A stretch of DNA of 64,000 nucleotides from Brachybacterium equifaecis (GTDB taxonomy: Bacteria > Actinomycetota > Actinomycetes > Actinomycetales > Dermabacteraceae), in NCBI RefSeq assembly GCF_023509525.1, contig NZ_JAKNCJ010000003.1, positions 1 through 64,000 on the forward strand. The letters run 5' to 3'. A program made the translations under genes and the position numbers. A model generated the notes under the pieces. That model did no database searches. It worked only from the letters and a program-made list of their open reading frames with translations, and was not told the DNA's origin. Positions 42,029-50,489 of this stretch are shown here, piece after piece; the first letter of the stretch is position 1, and every line of letters begins with the position of its first letter.

Positions 42029-42939
42029 CTGGCACCTCGCGACGTGTCGGTGCCGCGCGCGTTCGTGCCGGGTGCCGCCAGCGACAGGGTGAGCACGAGG
42101 TCGTCGTCGCGCAAAAGCACCGGGAGCGTCTCACCGATCAGCAGCCGCAGCAGGATGCCCCGTCCGGCGCCGGTCGTCGCGAGTTCCGCCGCGGGGCTGC
42201 CCAGCAGCGCACGCAGCAGCACCGCCCAGGTCCGGCCCGGCATGTCGAGCAACGCGCGGGCGTGCTTGTCACGCCGCAGCGTCTCGTAGGCGGTGTGCCG
42301 GTTCCCGACCCGGGTCAGCGTCCCGCAGACATGCTCCACCGCCGCCCGCGCGGTCCCCGCAGGCCAGCCCAGCAGCACCAGCAGCGTGATCGCATCCTCG
42401 ACCGCCGCGGTCGCCGACGTCGGTTCCGACCCGTCCCGCCCTGCCTCGTCACCGTGTTCCTCGCCGTGCCCGGTGGTGTCGTGCGGGTCGGTGATCTGGA
42501 AGGCGGGGTGGTAGTCGTCCAGCGGGTTCTCCCGGTCGGAGAGCCGTTCGGGGTCGTGGAACACCGAGTAGCGGGGCCGGCGCGCCTGGTGGGTCGAGCA
42601 CAGCAGCCCTTGGCCGCGTTCCTCGGCGATGCAGGTGATCCGCACCGCGTGAGTGACCACCGCCCACGGGTCATCGGCGGTGCGGGCGGCCTTGCTGCGC
42701 ATCACGTCGAACGCCGCTGACGCGGCCTCCCACGGGTCGAGCCGGTGCTTGTGCGCCAGGGCCGCGTACTTCTCGGCCGCGAACGCCATCAGCTCACCCG
42801 CCACGGGGTCCTGCTCCCACGCGCCACGACCCGCGGCGTGGAGCCGGTGCAGCAGCGCGCGCAGCCCCTCGCTGCTGCGGTAATCCTCCGCCCGTTCGCC
42901 GCTGTTCGTCGTGCCGGTGGTCTTGGTGTCGTCGGTCAT
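42025..42939 (-). CDS. Conserved ICE protein of unknown function, mainly helical
   Basis: The 304-residue product starts at the ATG at 42939. A disordered Thr-rich beginning is followed by a helical core with LRALLHRLHAAGRGAWEQDP, EAASAAFDVMRSKAARTADD and PWAVVTHAVRITCIAEERGQ. The spacing vaguely recalls sigma-factor region 2, but no clear sigma motif is present, so I do not assign a function. A second half (LLVLLGWPAGTARAAVEHVC and TAYETLRRDKHARALLDMPG) looks like a winged helix or HTH. The stop overlaps parB. Confidence 0.55.
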   Translation of the reverse strand: MTDDTKTTGTTNSGERAEDYRSSEGLRALLHRLHAAGRGAWEQDPVAGELMAFAAEKYAALAHKHRLDPWEAASAAFDVMRSKAARTADDPWAVVTHAVRITCIAEERGQGLLCSTHQARRPRYSVFHDPERLSDRENPLDDYHPAFQITDPHDTTGHGEEHGDEAGRDGSEPTSATAAVEDAITLLVLLGWPAGTARAAVEHVCGTLTRVGNRHTAYETLRRDKHARALLDMPGRTWAVLLRALLGSPAAELATTGAGRGILLRLLIGETLPVLLRDDDLVLTLSLAAPGTNARGTDTSRGAR

Positions 42940-43033
42940 GGTTGGGGCACCTCCTGGCGGGCAGGTGCGCCCGCAGGTCCCTGCGGGTCTGACCTCCGCC
43001 AGCCAGGCGTCCACCACTGATCACCGCTCCCGG

Positions 43034-43444
43034 CTACCGCATCCCGACCCCGGAGCGGACCTGGGCTCGGTCGGTGCCGCCGCGACGCCCGAACGCCGAC
43101 ACCGGCGGCAGATGCCGGGCACGTTCGCTCGCCCTCTGCGCGCCCTTCTCGATCGGGGCGCGCAGACGGCGGCTCCCCGCGGCGGCGAGGTCGATGCCGC
43201 CGCGCGACAGCGCCCCGCCGGCGCGGGCGAACAGGTCGGTCGGGCGCACCCAGTCCACGCCCCGGCCCCGTACCTGCGCCAGCTTCTCCTTCGCGGCCCG
43301 GCGGGATGCGGCGTCCCTGATCGCGTCCGGCGTCCTCGTCGCCTCCGCATCCTCGGTCGGCGCGGTCGGTGTTCGTGGGGCGTCGTCCGGCACGCGATGC
43401 CGTCGGTACTGCTCGGCCGGGTTCGTCTGGTCCTGGTCACTCAT
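43034..43444 (-). CDS. Small hydrophilic ICE protein of unknown function
   Basis: The 136-residue protein is Arg/Ala-rich and largely disordered, with a helix around ASRRAAKEKLAQVRGRGVDW and VRPTDLFARAGGALSRGGID. No family is recognised. It starts in an ATGA overlap with the DUF2637 gene and so is part of the operon. The 94 bases to the next gene hold no obvious terminator. Confidence 0.5.
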   Translation of the reverse strand: MSDQDQTNPAEQYRRHRVPDDAPRTPTAPTEDAEATRTPDAIRDAASRRAAKEKLAQVRGRGVDWVRPTDLFARAGGALSRGGIDLAAAGSRRLRAPIEKGAQRASERARHLPPVSAFGRRGGTDRAQVRSGVGMR

Positions 43445-44169
43445 GGCGTGACTCCTTCCCTTATGGGCTCGGACCCGGGCGGGCCGGCCTCATGGCTGTG
43501 GTGAGCGTCGGGACGCTCGGGGCGGGGCAGCCACCGGCCGACTGTCGAGGGATGCACCCCCAGGTGTCGGGCGATGGCCTTGTTCGACCACTCCCGCTCC
43601 CGTAGCTGCGCCGCCTGCGCCCGACGATCCGAACCAGCGTCCTCACCCGCCTCGAAGGGGCCGGGCGTGGCAGGCGGGGGTGCGGGTCGTTCGGGCTCGA
43701 TGCCTGCCACGGTGACCGTGGCGGGCGGCACCTCACCCGCTGTCTCTGGCGGTTCGGCGGGACGGGCGGCAGCGCGGGTCAGAACGACGGTCAGATGGGT
43801 GATCGCCAGCAGCACCACGGGCGGCACCGCGGCGACTGCAGCCGCGAGCGGGCCTGGCACGTCGGCGTCCGCGGCGACGACCGCATGCAGGGAGTTCGCC
43901 GTCACCGACACCGCCGCGCCGCCGATCAGCAGCGTCCACGGATACCAGGCCGCCTTCTCACCGGCGAGCGCGACCACGGCGACCGTGGACACCACGATCA
44001 CGCCATCGACGATCAGCGGCCACGCCCACGCTTGCCCCGCCCCTATCCCGGAGCGGCGGGCCAGGTCAGCCAGCGCGGTGAAGGACAGCCAGAACGCTCC
44101 GGTGGCGATGAACACCGTCCCAGCAACGGAAGTGACCACGGCCCAGCTCCGCCCCCGCACCCTGTTCAT
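43441..44169 (-). CDS. DUF2637 membrane protein with a C-terminal helix-turn-helix
   Basis: The start at the ATG at 44169 gives 242 residues. Four membrane helices (about 10-140) form the DUF2637 domain: VFIATGAFWLSFTALADLAR, AWPLIVDGVIVVSTVAVVAL and PWTLLIGGAAVSVTANSLHA. These are typical of Spd/Tra-type spread proteins of Streptomyces plasmids. A Pro-rich linker leads to a C-terminal HTH (EWSNKAIARHLGVHPSTVGR, about 205-225). A membrane-tethered DNA-binding role is inferred. It is coupled by overlaps on both sides. Confidence 0.75.
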   Translation of the reverse strand: MNRVRGRSWAVVTSVAGTVFIATGAFWLSFTALADLARRSGIGAGQAWAWPLIVDGVIVVSTVAVVALAGEKAAWYPWTLLIGGAAVSVTANSLHAVVAADADVPGPLAAAVAAVPPVVLLAITHLTVVLTRAAARPAEPPETAGEVPPATVTVAGIEPERPAPPPATPGPFEAGEDAGSDRRAQAAQLREREWSNKAIARHLGVHPSTVGRWLPRPERPDAHHSHEAGPPGSEPIREGVTP

Positions 44170-45101
44170 CCCAGGCCCCTCACCGCGCCCGCCCACGACC
44201 CGGGGTCGCGTCGAGCGAACCCACCCGCCGGCGTGCTCGCTGAGGCGGAGCGTTCTCGGCGGGCGGCTCCCGCGTTGACGCTGCGGTAGGCGCTGTAGAC
44301 GGTGCGGGTGATCTCCCGCTCGGCGAAGTCGGGCTGCTCGGCACGCACCAGCGCATCCAGGGCATCGGAGACCGGCACGTTCCCCTCAGCCAGGCGGCAC
44401 GCGGCCCAGAACAGCTTGTAGTTCCGATCGCCCTTGATCTGCCGGGACAGCCACGCCGCCAGCCGGTCCGCGTTCTCCCGCCCCGACGCCTGCCCGCCTT
44501 CCCGCCCCGGGCGACGTGGCGGTGGCGGATCGAGGAAGTCACGTAGCCGCACCGCATCCACCGGCGCGACCGCACCGGCGGCCACTTGCTCGACCCGGTA
44601 CGAGACCGAAGTAGCCTCCAGTCGCAGCGTCGAGGGGGGCGCGATGACGTAGCCTCCGTCCCCGCGGCAATCCACGCCGGCCTTGCCGACCGCCCACGAC
44701 CGCTGCACCCGGGCCGGGACGGCCGGGAAGTAGGCATGCCGACCCCCGGTGGGCGTGGTCACCGTCGCCAGCGGCGCCGGGATCAGACCCGCGCGAGCCG
44801 CCCGCGCATATGCCGCGTACCCGTCGACGCCGTGCACGTCCACGTCGATCACGACCAGACCCGAGACGGCGCCGGTCGGGATGCCGATGTTCGCGCTCGG
44901 CTGCCACCGCCACCACTGCGCGACCTGGTGCGGGTCGGTTGTCGCGCGCCGGAAACCGGACGCGACGATCGGGGTCTTCTCGCCCGGCACGCACGGGAAC
45001 ACGGCCACCCCGGCCCGTGCCAGCTCGCGTGCTGCAACCGGCAACGGCAGACCGTCGAGCCGGTCGAACACGGCGGCGAACGCCGAGGGGGCGACCATCA
45101 C
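44166..45101 (-). CDS. Bifunctional primase/polymerase (PrimPol, AEP) protein
   Basis: The GTG at 45101 overlaps the ArdC stop (GTGA). An ATG at 45098 is also possible. The 311-residue protein has the archaeo-eukaryotic primase fold: GVAVFPCVPGEKTPIVASGF (about 30-50), HQVAQWWRWQPSANIGIPTG, then the catalytic VIDVDVHG (DxD metal site, about 105), GGRHAYFP (GxxH, about 143) and GVDCRGDGGYVIAPPS. The C-terminal 90 residues are a helical primase accessory region. It would prime replication of transferred single-stranded DNA or the circular element. Confidence 0.85.
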   Translation of the reverse strand: MMVAPSAFAAVFDRLDGLPLPVAARELARAGVAVFPCVPGEKTPIVASGFRRATTDPHQVAQWWRWQPSANIGIPTGAVSGLVVIDVDVHGVDGYAAYARAARAGLIPAPLATVTTPTGGRHAYFPAVPARVQRSWAVGKAGVDCRGDGGYVIAPPSTLRLEATSVSYRVEQVAAGAVAPVDAVRLRDFLDPPPPRRPGREGGQASGRENADRLAAWLSRQIKGDRNYKLFWAACRLAEGNVPVSDALDALVRAEQPDFAEREITRTVYSAYRSVNAGAARRERSASASTPAGGFARRDPGSWAGAVRGLG

Positions 45102-46183
45102 AGCCCCCGCTCCGGCACCGCCTGCACCGTCCGCGGCTCACGCACCGGCAACGGCTCGGCCCCCGGTCCCGCCTCCGGCGCCCGCGCAGGTCCAGACTGT
45201 TCGACTTCGGGTCGGTCGAGTCGCAGTGAGGTCGGGTTGCCGTTGCCGAGCTGGATCGTGTCGAGCTGGCCCAGGACCTCGGTCGCGGTGCGGCGGACCT
45301 TCTCGCCGGTGTCGCGGATGACCTGCACCGGGTCCGTGCCGTCGACGTTCGCGGCCCACCCAGCGACGTAGGGGATCGTGTAGTCGCTGGTGTCCATGCC
45401 ATGCGCTGCGGCGATCATCAGCGCCACCGACTCGGCCTCGACCTCACCGATCCCGCGATGCTGGCGCGCGTCCTGCTGGTTCGGCCCATGCAGACGCACA
45501 TGGCCCAGTTCGTGCGCGAGGGTCTTCACCTGCGCGGCCGGATCCATGTCGGTCCGCACCAGGACCTGGCGGGTCTCGTAGTCGGTCATGCCGTTCGCGC
45601 CGCGGATCGCGTCGGCGTCGGGTATCCGCAGCACCTCGAATCCCAGCGACTCGACCTGCCCGGCCAGCCCCTCCCACAGCCCGGCGGGCGCCTCGCCTCT
45701 CAGCAGCTTCGGGCTTGGCAGTTCCGGCAGGTCGGCACCGTGGGTCCGGGACACATCCCACACATGAGCGGGGACGACGCTGACGATCCGCCGTTGCACG
45801 ACCTCACCCGGGCGCGGCTTCTCGCCCTTCGTCAGGCGTCGCCACGAGGCCGGGTCCTTCGGCGTGGCCGTGGCGAAACGCACTCGGACCGGGGCGCGAA
45901 TCTCATAGCCGCCGCCGGCCTCGGCCCAGCGGCCCATCTTCTTCCAGTCCTGGAACCCGGCCACCCATGTCGGCGTCGGGGATGGCACCCGGCCCTGCTC
46001 GTAGGCTTCCAGGTGCTGAGCCCAGATCAGCAGCGTGTTGTTGAATGAGCGCGATCGGAACCGCGCGGCGAACTCCATCGCCCGCCGCCAGTCCTCACCT
46101 GAGACCAGCTCCTCGACCGAGCGCACGATGCGTTCTTCGAGAGCTTCGAGCTTCGCTTCCCGCGTCTCGCTCCTCATCGCCAT
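45098..46183 (-). CDS. ArdC-like ssDNA-binding protein with a zinc-metallopeptidase motif
   Basis: The 361-residue protein has an ArdC N-terminal domain (SFNNTLLIWAQHLEAYEQGR and TWVAGFQDWKKMGR, about residues 48-85) and a C-terminal IrrE/DUF955-type peptidase core with the HExxH-like AHELGHVRLHGP (about 235-246) and a downstream EVEAESVA (third ligand Glu). ArdC proteins protect entering single-stranded DNA from restriction. It is the first gene of the long transfer operon, preceded by a 223-base non-coding gap that should hold the promoter. It is likely delivered early in a new host. Confidence 0.78.
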   Translation of the reverse strand: MAMRSETREAKLEALEERIVRSVEELVSGEDWRRAMEFAARFRSRSFNNTLLIWAQHLEAYEQGRVPSPTPTWVAGFQDWKKMGRWAEAGGGYEIRAPVRVRFATATPKDPASWRRLTKGEKPRPGEVVQRRIVSVVPAHVWDVSRTHGADLPELPSPKLLRGEAPAGLWEGLAGQVESLGFEVLRIPDADAIRGANGMTDYETRQVLVRTDMDPAAQVKTLAHELGHVRLHGPNQQDARQHRGIGEVEAESVALMIAAAHGMDTSDYTIPYVAGWAANVDGTDPVQVIRDTGEKVRRTATEVLGQLDTIQLGNGNPTSLRLDRPEVEQSGPARAPEAGPGAEPLPVREPRTVQAVPERGL

Positions 46184-46406
46184 CGCAGGACCTCCCTCCG
46201 CCGTGGCCGCCCCGAGTGGGAGCAGCCGTTGCGACCACGAGGTACGCCGGGCGGATCAGGAAGACAAGGCGGACGACGGAAACGAGACTGGCGACCGCCA
46301 GGCTCCGCGATGAACCCGACGAGTCCCTACCGGACTACCGGAACCCCCGAAAGCCGTGGGGCCGCGGCCCGCGATCCTGCGGATATGACCCGGCTCGATG
46401 CGCGTT

Positions 46407-47342
46407 TCACCCGGACGACGGGGTGGCACGCGAGCGGGCGATCGCCCGGTAGCGGCTCGGCGTCACACCGACGCTACGACGGAACTGACGCGCCGCGAAA
46501 TCAGGATCACTCCACCCCACCTCACGAGCAACCACCGCGATCGGCGTGTCCGTCGTGCGTAGAAGACCCGCCATCCGCTCCGCCCGCAACATCGTCAGAT
46601 ACGCGATCGGCGACTTCCCGTACGCCTCCACGAACACACGACCAAGCTGCGACTTCGACAGATGCACCTCGCGCGCCAGGTCCGTCACCGACCACCGACG
46701 CACCGGGTCCGACCGCAGCAGCTCGGCGACCCTCCGCGCCTCGGCCCGCAACGGCGCGAATCCCCGTCGCCTGGGCGGAGCAGGCCACGTCGTCGCGCGC
46801 TGCGTGGAGGACTCGCGCACCGGTGTCGTCGTGACGAACGGAGTCAGGACGTGAGCGATCGAGAACCACAACGCCTGCACCCGATGAAAGTTCGCGACCG
46901 GGCGATCCTCAACACTCAGCGCGACCAGCTCGCCCAGCCACGGCATCAACATCCCCGCCCGGTCCTCACCAAGTCGGAGAACCTGGGCTGGCTCGGCATA
47001 AGTCGTCGCAAAGAAGTCCTGTGCTTCAAGTCGATCTTGCAGAAAGCCGACGTACTGCCAGAACACCTGGTCCACCAGGTAATCGGTGTTCGCGAAGACG
47101 GTGGTCGTCGTGACGTGGCCTTCTGGCTCACTCCCGCACAGGACGTTCGCGCCGAGCACGACAACATCGCCAATACAGACGGGTCGCTGTCCGAACTCAC
47201 TGAACAGCACCGCGGACCCAGAGCGGACGATGACAATCTTGATGCAGTCATATGCCACCGGACCGATCGGACGATGCTCGGTACGGGTCAATGCCGTGAT
47301 GGGTGAGCGCAGGCCTTGTTCGTCTGCCTCGAATCCCAACAT
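46407..47342 (-). CDS. AraC-family regulator, third gene of the ABC-F/MFS operon
   Basis: The 311-residue protein has an N-terminal cupin-like ligand domain (about 25-110, with YDCIKIVIVRSGSAVLFSEF and QVFWQYVGFLQDRLEAQDFF) and a C-terminal double helix-turn-helix (about 210-305: SVTDLAREVHLSKSQLGRVF and VAREVGWSDPDFAARQFRRS then VGVTPSRYRA). It is closely similar along its length to the AraC protein encoded at 55455-56390. It lies 24 bases after the MFS stop, so it is made together with the exporters. Inferred role: drug-responsive activator of the operon. Confidence 0.82.
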   Translation of the reverse strand: MLGFEADEQGLRSPITALTRTEHRPIGPVAYDCIKIVIVRSGSAVLFSEFGQRPVCIGDVVVLGANVLCGSEPEGHVTTTTVFANTDYLVDQVFWQYVGFLQDRLEAQDFFATTYAEPAQVLRLGEDRAGMLMPWLGELVALSVEDRPVANFHRVQALWFSIAHVLTPFVTTTPVRESSTQRATTWPAPPRRRGFAPLRAEARRVAELLRSDPVRRWSVTDLAREVHLSKSQLGRVFVEAYGKSPIAYLTMLRAERMAGLLRTTDTPIAVVAREVGWSDPDFAARQFRRSVGVTPSRYRAIARSRATPSSG

Positions 47343-47366
47343 GTTCTTGACCCGGACAGTCGCGTC

Positions 47367-48635
47367 TCAGCGTTCGTCCAGTGAGCGTTCCATCTCGCTT
47401 TCGCGCATCCGTCCCGCCAGCAGAGCGATCAGCGCAAGGGCGGGTGGCGCGATGCCGGCGATGATGAAGATCACGGGGATAGGCACGAGCAGTGAGAGCG
47501 GGCCTGCGATGGCGATCGAGACCGGCATGAAGGCGATCGAGACGAAGAAGTCGAGGCTCGCGACTCGGCCGATCATGTCGAGCGGCACCAGACGTTGCAG
47601 CAGGGTTCCCCAGATGACGACACCGGCTCCGGTCGCCGCGCCGACGATGAACAGTGCTGAGAGCATCAGAATCAGGTTGTCGGCGACGCCGATGACCGCA
47701 AGGGGGAGGGTTCCGCCGCCCCAGCAGGCGATCATGAATGTGAGGTAGCGGCGCGGCAGTTTCAGAGATGACACAACGAGTGAGCCGATCGCCCCGCCGA
47801 TGCCGAATGCGGCAAGGAGGAAACCGAACGTCGATTCGGCGTCCTCGAACCTGTCGCGGGTGATGAACGGCAGCAGCACTTCGATCGGTCCCTGGATGAT
47901 GAGGGCGAGAGAGGAGCCGAAGATCAGAGTCCAGAGCAACCAGCGAGTGCGAGCCACATAGTTCACGCCTGCTCGAAGGTCGCCCCACACGCTCGTGCGC
48001 TGCTCCGGAGAAGTGACCGTGATCAGTTCGTCGCGCCGACTGAGGAACAGAGTGAGGATGAACGCGATCGCGTACGACGCTGCGACGATCACGGCCCCGA
48101 TGGCGGGAAAGAACATGCCGACGAAGATTCCGCCGAGGGCGGGACCCAGACCCTGCCCCATTGAGGGTCGGAGAGCGCCTTCGAGCCCGTTCGCGGCGAG
48201 GAGCTGCTCAGGCGGAAGCACCTGGGGCAGATACGCGCTGTAGGCGGGGTAGAAGAACGCGCTTCCTGCGCCCATCGCGAAGGAGGCGACGCCGACGTGC
48301 CACAGTTCGATCGTCCCGGTGAGGGACAGCACTGCCACCACGGTCATCACGGCCGCGGTGCATCCCTGCACGGTGATGATGATGCGGCGTTTGGAGAACC
48401 GATCGGCGACAACGCCACCCAGGATCGAGAAGGCGAACAAGCCCAAGCTCATCCCTGTCGCGACCGCTGAGAGCGCGAGCGGGCTGTCATCGAGCGCGAG
48501 GACTTGGAAGACCATCACGATGGTCCACATCCCGGTGCCGAAGACCTCGATGCCGACTGCGGCGAACAGGAGCCGATAGTCCCGCGAAGCCAGTGGCCGC
48601 AGGGCACGTATCCGGTTGAGGTTCTTCTCGCTCAT
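47367..48635 (-). CDS. MFS exporter, Mef/enterobactin-exporter (MFS_3)-like
   Basis: The ATG at 48635 overlaps the ABC-F stop (ATGA), giving 422 residues and twelve helices. It begins RPLASRDYRLLFAAVGIEVF, with a motif A-like GGVVADRFSKRRIIITVQG (about 75-93), and has the extended cytoplasmic loop of MFS_3 (LFLSRRDELITVTSPEQRTS). Mef-type macrolide exporters belong to this group and are often encoded next to an ABC-F ribosome-protection protein (Mef/Msr or Mel pairs). The pairing here is the basis for a macrolide/ketolide-type guess; the substrate is not proven. Confidence 0.8.
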   Translation of the reverse strand: MSEKNLNRIRALRPLASRDYRLLFAAVGIEVFGTGMWTIVMVFQVLALDDSPLALSAVATGMSLGLFAFSILGGVVADRFSKRRIIITVQGCTAAVMTVVAVLSLTGTIELWHVGVASFAMGAGSAFFYPAYSAYLPQVLPPEQLLAANGLEGALRPSMGQGLGPALGGIFVGMFFPAIGAVIVAASYAIAFILTLFLSRRDELITVTSPEQRTSVWGDLRAGVNYVARTRWLLWTLIFGSSLALIIQGPIEVLLPFITRDRFEDAESTFGFLLAAFGIGGAIGSLVVSSLKLPRRYLTFMIACWGGGTLPLAVIGVADNLILMLSALFIVGAATGAGVVIWGTLLQRLVPLDMIGRVASLDFFVSIAFMPVSIAIAGPLSLLVPIPVIFIIAGIAPPALALIALLAGRMRESEMERSLDER

Positions 48636-50287
48636 ACCAGCGCCTCGCCTTCGATCATCGAAGTCAGTTCGAGGCTCGGCCATTCGTAAACGTCACGGAG
48701 CAGCTGCCGGTCGTGCGTTGACAGGACGACCGCCGCTGCAGTCGCTCCGAGCGCGTCGGTGAGTTCGTCAACGAGCGCGATTGAAAGGTGGTTGGTGGGT
48801 TCGTCCAGGAGGAGCACATGCGGGCGCATCGCGAGCACGAGTGCCAGATCGAGCCGGCGCTGCTGCCCCATCGAGAGCTCGCCCACTCGTTTGCCCGCCT
48901 CGCGCGGGCGAAGGAGACCAAGCTGAGAGAGGCCGATCGCATCCGATTCCCGCAAGGTGCCTTCGGACACGAGCGCGCCGACGTGCGTGGCGTACACCTC
49001 GCTCGCTCTCCGATCAGGCGGCAGGGTCGTCTCCTGATGGAGAAAGCCGAGGCGCGTGCTCCGAGGCATCCGAACCGCTCCGGTGTCCGGCGATAGCTCA
49101 CCACCGACCACGCCCAGCAGTGTGGACTTGCCGGCACCGTTCGGGCCGGTCACAACGAGACGGCCGCGGTGGGAGAGTGAGAACGACACTGGCTGGCTCA
49201 ACCGCCCGGCGACGCTGACGTGATCGACGCTGAGGAGAACCGCGCCAGTTCGTGTGGGGAGTTCGGGGAACCGGAAGAGCTGAGGCGGTTCCGGCACGGT
49301 GACGGCGTGGGCTTCGAGTGCTTCCTGGCGTCGGTGAACGTTCTGCACAAGCCCGCCGGCCCGGGTGGCGCGCCCATGCTTGTTGGTGCCCTTCTCTGGT
49401 CTCCACCCCGAGACGAGTCGGTTCTGCGCTGCGCTGAGACTGTCCTGTAGCCGAGCATGCTCGGCCTGCTGGCGGTCATAGTCCTGTTCCCAGCGTTCCC
49501 GCTCGGCCAGACGTCCCTCCCGGTAGCCGGCATAGCCGTTCCCGTACACGCGCGGCCGATCGTCCGGCGTCGGGTCCAGGTCGACGATGGTCTCCGCGAT
49601 GTCGGACAGCAGCGCGCGATCGTGGCTGACGACGACAACACCCCCGCTCCGCGCTCGGAGCTGCGCGGTCAGGAACTCGAGCCCGCTTCGGTCGAGGTGG
49701 TTGGTGGGCTCATCAAGCAGGAGGAAGTCGTGATCGGCGCCCAGGAGGCACGCCAGCCGTACCCGATAACGCTGTCCCACCGAGAGGTCTGTGAGAAGCC
49801 TGGTCGAGTCCGTCTCCGCGTCGAGTGCTTCGAGCGCGATCTGCACGCGCCGTTCGGCATCCCACGCATCGAGCGCTTCGGCATGTTCCAACGCGGCCGC
49901 GTACTGCTCCTCCGTCCGGTCCTTGTTGTCCGCGAGAGCGAGAGCGGCCGCGTCGAGCGCCGCCAACGCGGCCAGTGGTTCGGCGATCGCCTCTGCGACC
50001 GCCTGCCCAACAGTTCGACTGTCAGCGGCGGTCATCTCTTGCTCGGCCACAGCGATCGTGCCGATGCGCTGGACTGTTCCGCTGTCCGGGACCAGGACGC
50101 CAGCGAGAACCTGCAGGAGGGTCGATTTCCCTCGCCCGTTCTCTCCCACGATCGCGACACGCGATGAGGAAGTGAGGGTGAGGTCTACATGATGGAGAAC
50201 GGGTGTGGCTCCGCGCATCAAAGACACGTCGGAAGTGATGAGTTGCGCGCGATGGCGCGCCGGATGACGGTTCGTCGGGGTAAGCAT
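48632..50287 (-). CDS. ABC-F ATPase, antibiotic-resistance (ribosome-protection) type
   Basis: The ATG at 50287 follows AAGGA, giving 551 residues. Two ABC domains are joined by a charged linker (about 255-330). Domain 1 has VAIVGENGRGKSTLLQVLAG, a signature LSVGQRYRVRLA and FLLLDEPTNHLD. Domain 2 has VVTGPNGAGKSTLLGVVGGE, LSMGQQRRLDLAL and LLLDEPTNHLS. There are no membrane helices, as in Msr, Vga, OleB or TlrC, which dislodge drugs from the ribosome. The drug class is unknown. It is the first gene of an operon with the MFS and AraC genes, and its 5' leader encodes a very short peptide. Confidence 0.85.
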   Translation of the reverse strand: MLTPTNRHPARHRAQLITSDVSLMRGATPVLHHVDLTLTSSSRVAIVGENGRGKSTLLQVLAGVLVPDSGTVQRIGTIAVAEQEMTAADSRTVGQAVAEAIAEPLAALAALDAAALALADNKDRTEEQYAAALEHAEALDAWDAERRVQIALEALDAETDSTRLLTDLSVGQRYRVRLACLLGADHDFLLLDEPTNHLDRSGLEFLTAQLRARSGGVVVVSHDRALLSDIAETIVDLDPTPDDRPRVYGNGYAGYREGRLAERERWEQDYDRQQAEHARLQDSLSAAQNRLVSGWRPEKGTNKHGRATRAGGLVQNVHRRQEALEAHAVTVPEPPQLFRFPELPTRTGAVLLSVDHVSVAGRLSQPVSFSLSHRGRLVVTGPNGAGKSTLLGVVGGELSPDTGAVRMPRSTRLGFLHQETTLPPDRRASEVYATHVGALVSEGTLRESDAIGLSQLGLLRPREAGKRVGELSMGQQRRLDLALVLAMRPHVLLLDEPTNHLSIALVDELTDALGATAAAVVLSTHDRQLLRDVYEWPSLELTSMIEGEALV

Positions 50288-50426
50288 TGAAGTCCTTCGA
50301 GACGACGCACCACCAGCCACAGACAGGCAGATAGGTACGCAAATGACGGCGACCCAGGAAGGGTCAGAAACGAGCGGCCGCCGCAGTCTCGGATTACTCA
50401 ACGAGCGCGGTGGGCCTACTCAGCCG

Positions 50427-50447
50427 TCACAGGAAGTACAAATGCAT
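50427..50447 (-). promoter_or_regulatory. Candidate leader peptide MHLYFL upstream of the ABC-F gene
   Basis: The minus strand carries ATG at 50445-50447 and a TGA at 50427-50429 encoding six residues (MHLYFL), with a purine-rich GGGTGG upstream. It lies 140 bases before the ABC-F start. Genes for ABC-F and macrolide resistance are often induced through stalling on such leaders. A GACCC/GGGTC hairpin lies between the leader and the gene. The call rests on position and size only. Confidence 0.35.
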
Positions 50448-50489
50448 ACGACCACCCTACCGCACGAAGCCGACGTGCCCTCCGCCTAG

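Noticed and set aside
42025-42939. Sigma factor
   Set aside because: Helical spacing is suggestive but no region 2.4 or 4.2 motif can be recognised; left as unknown.
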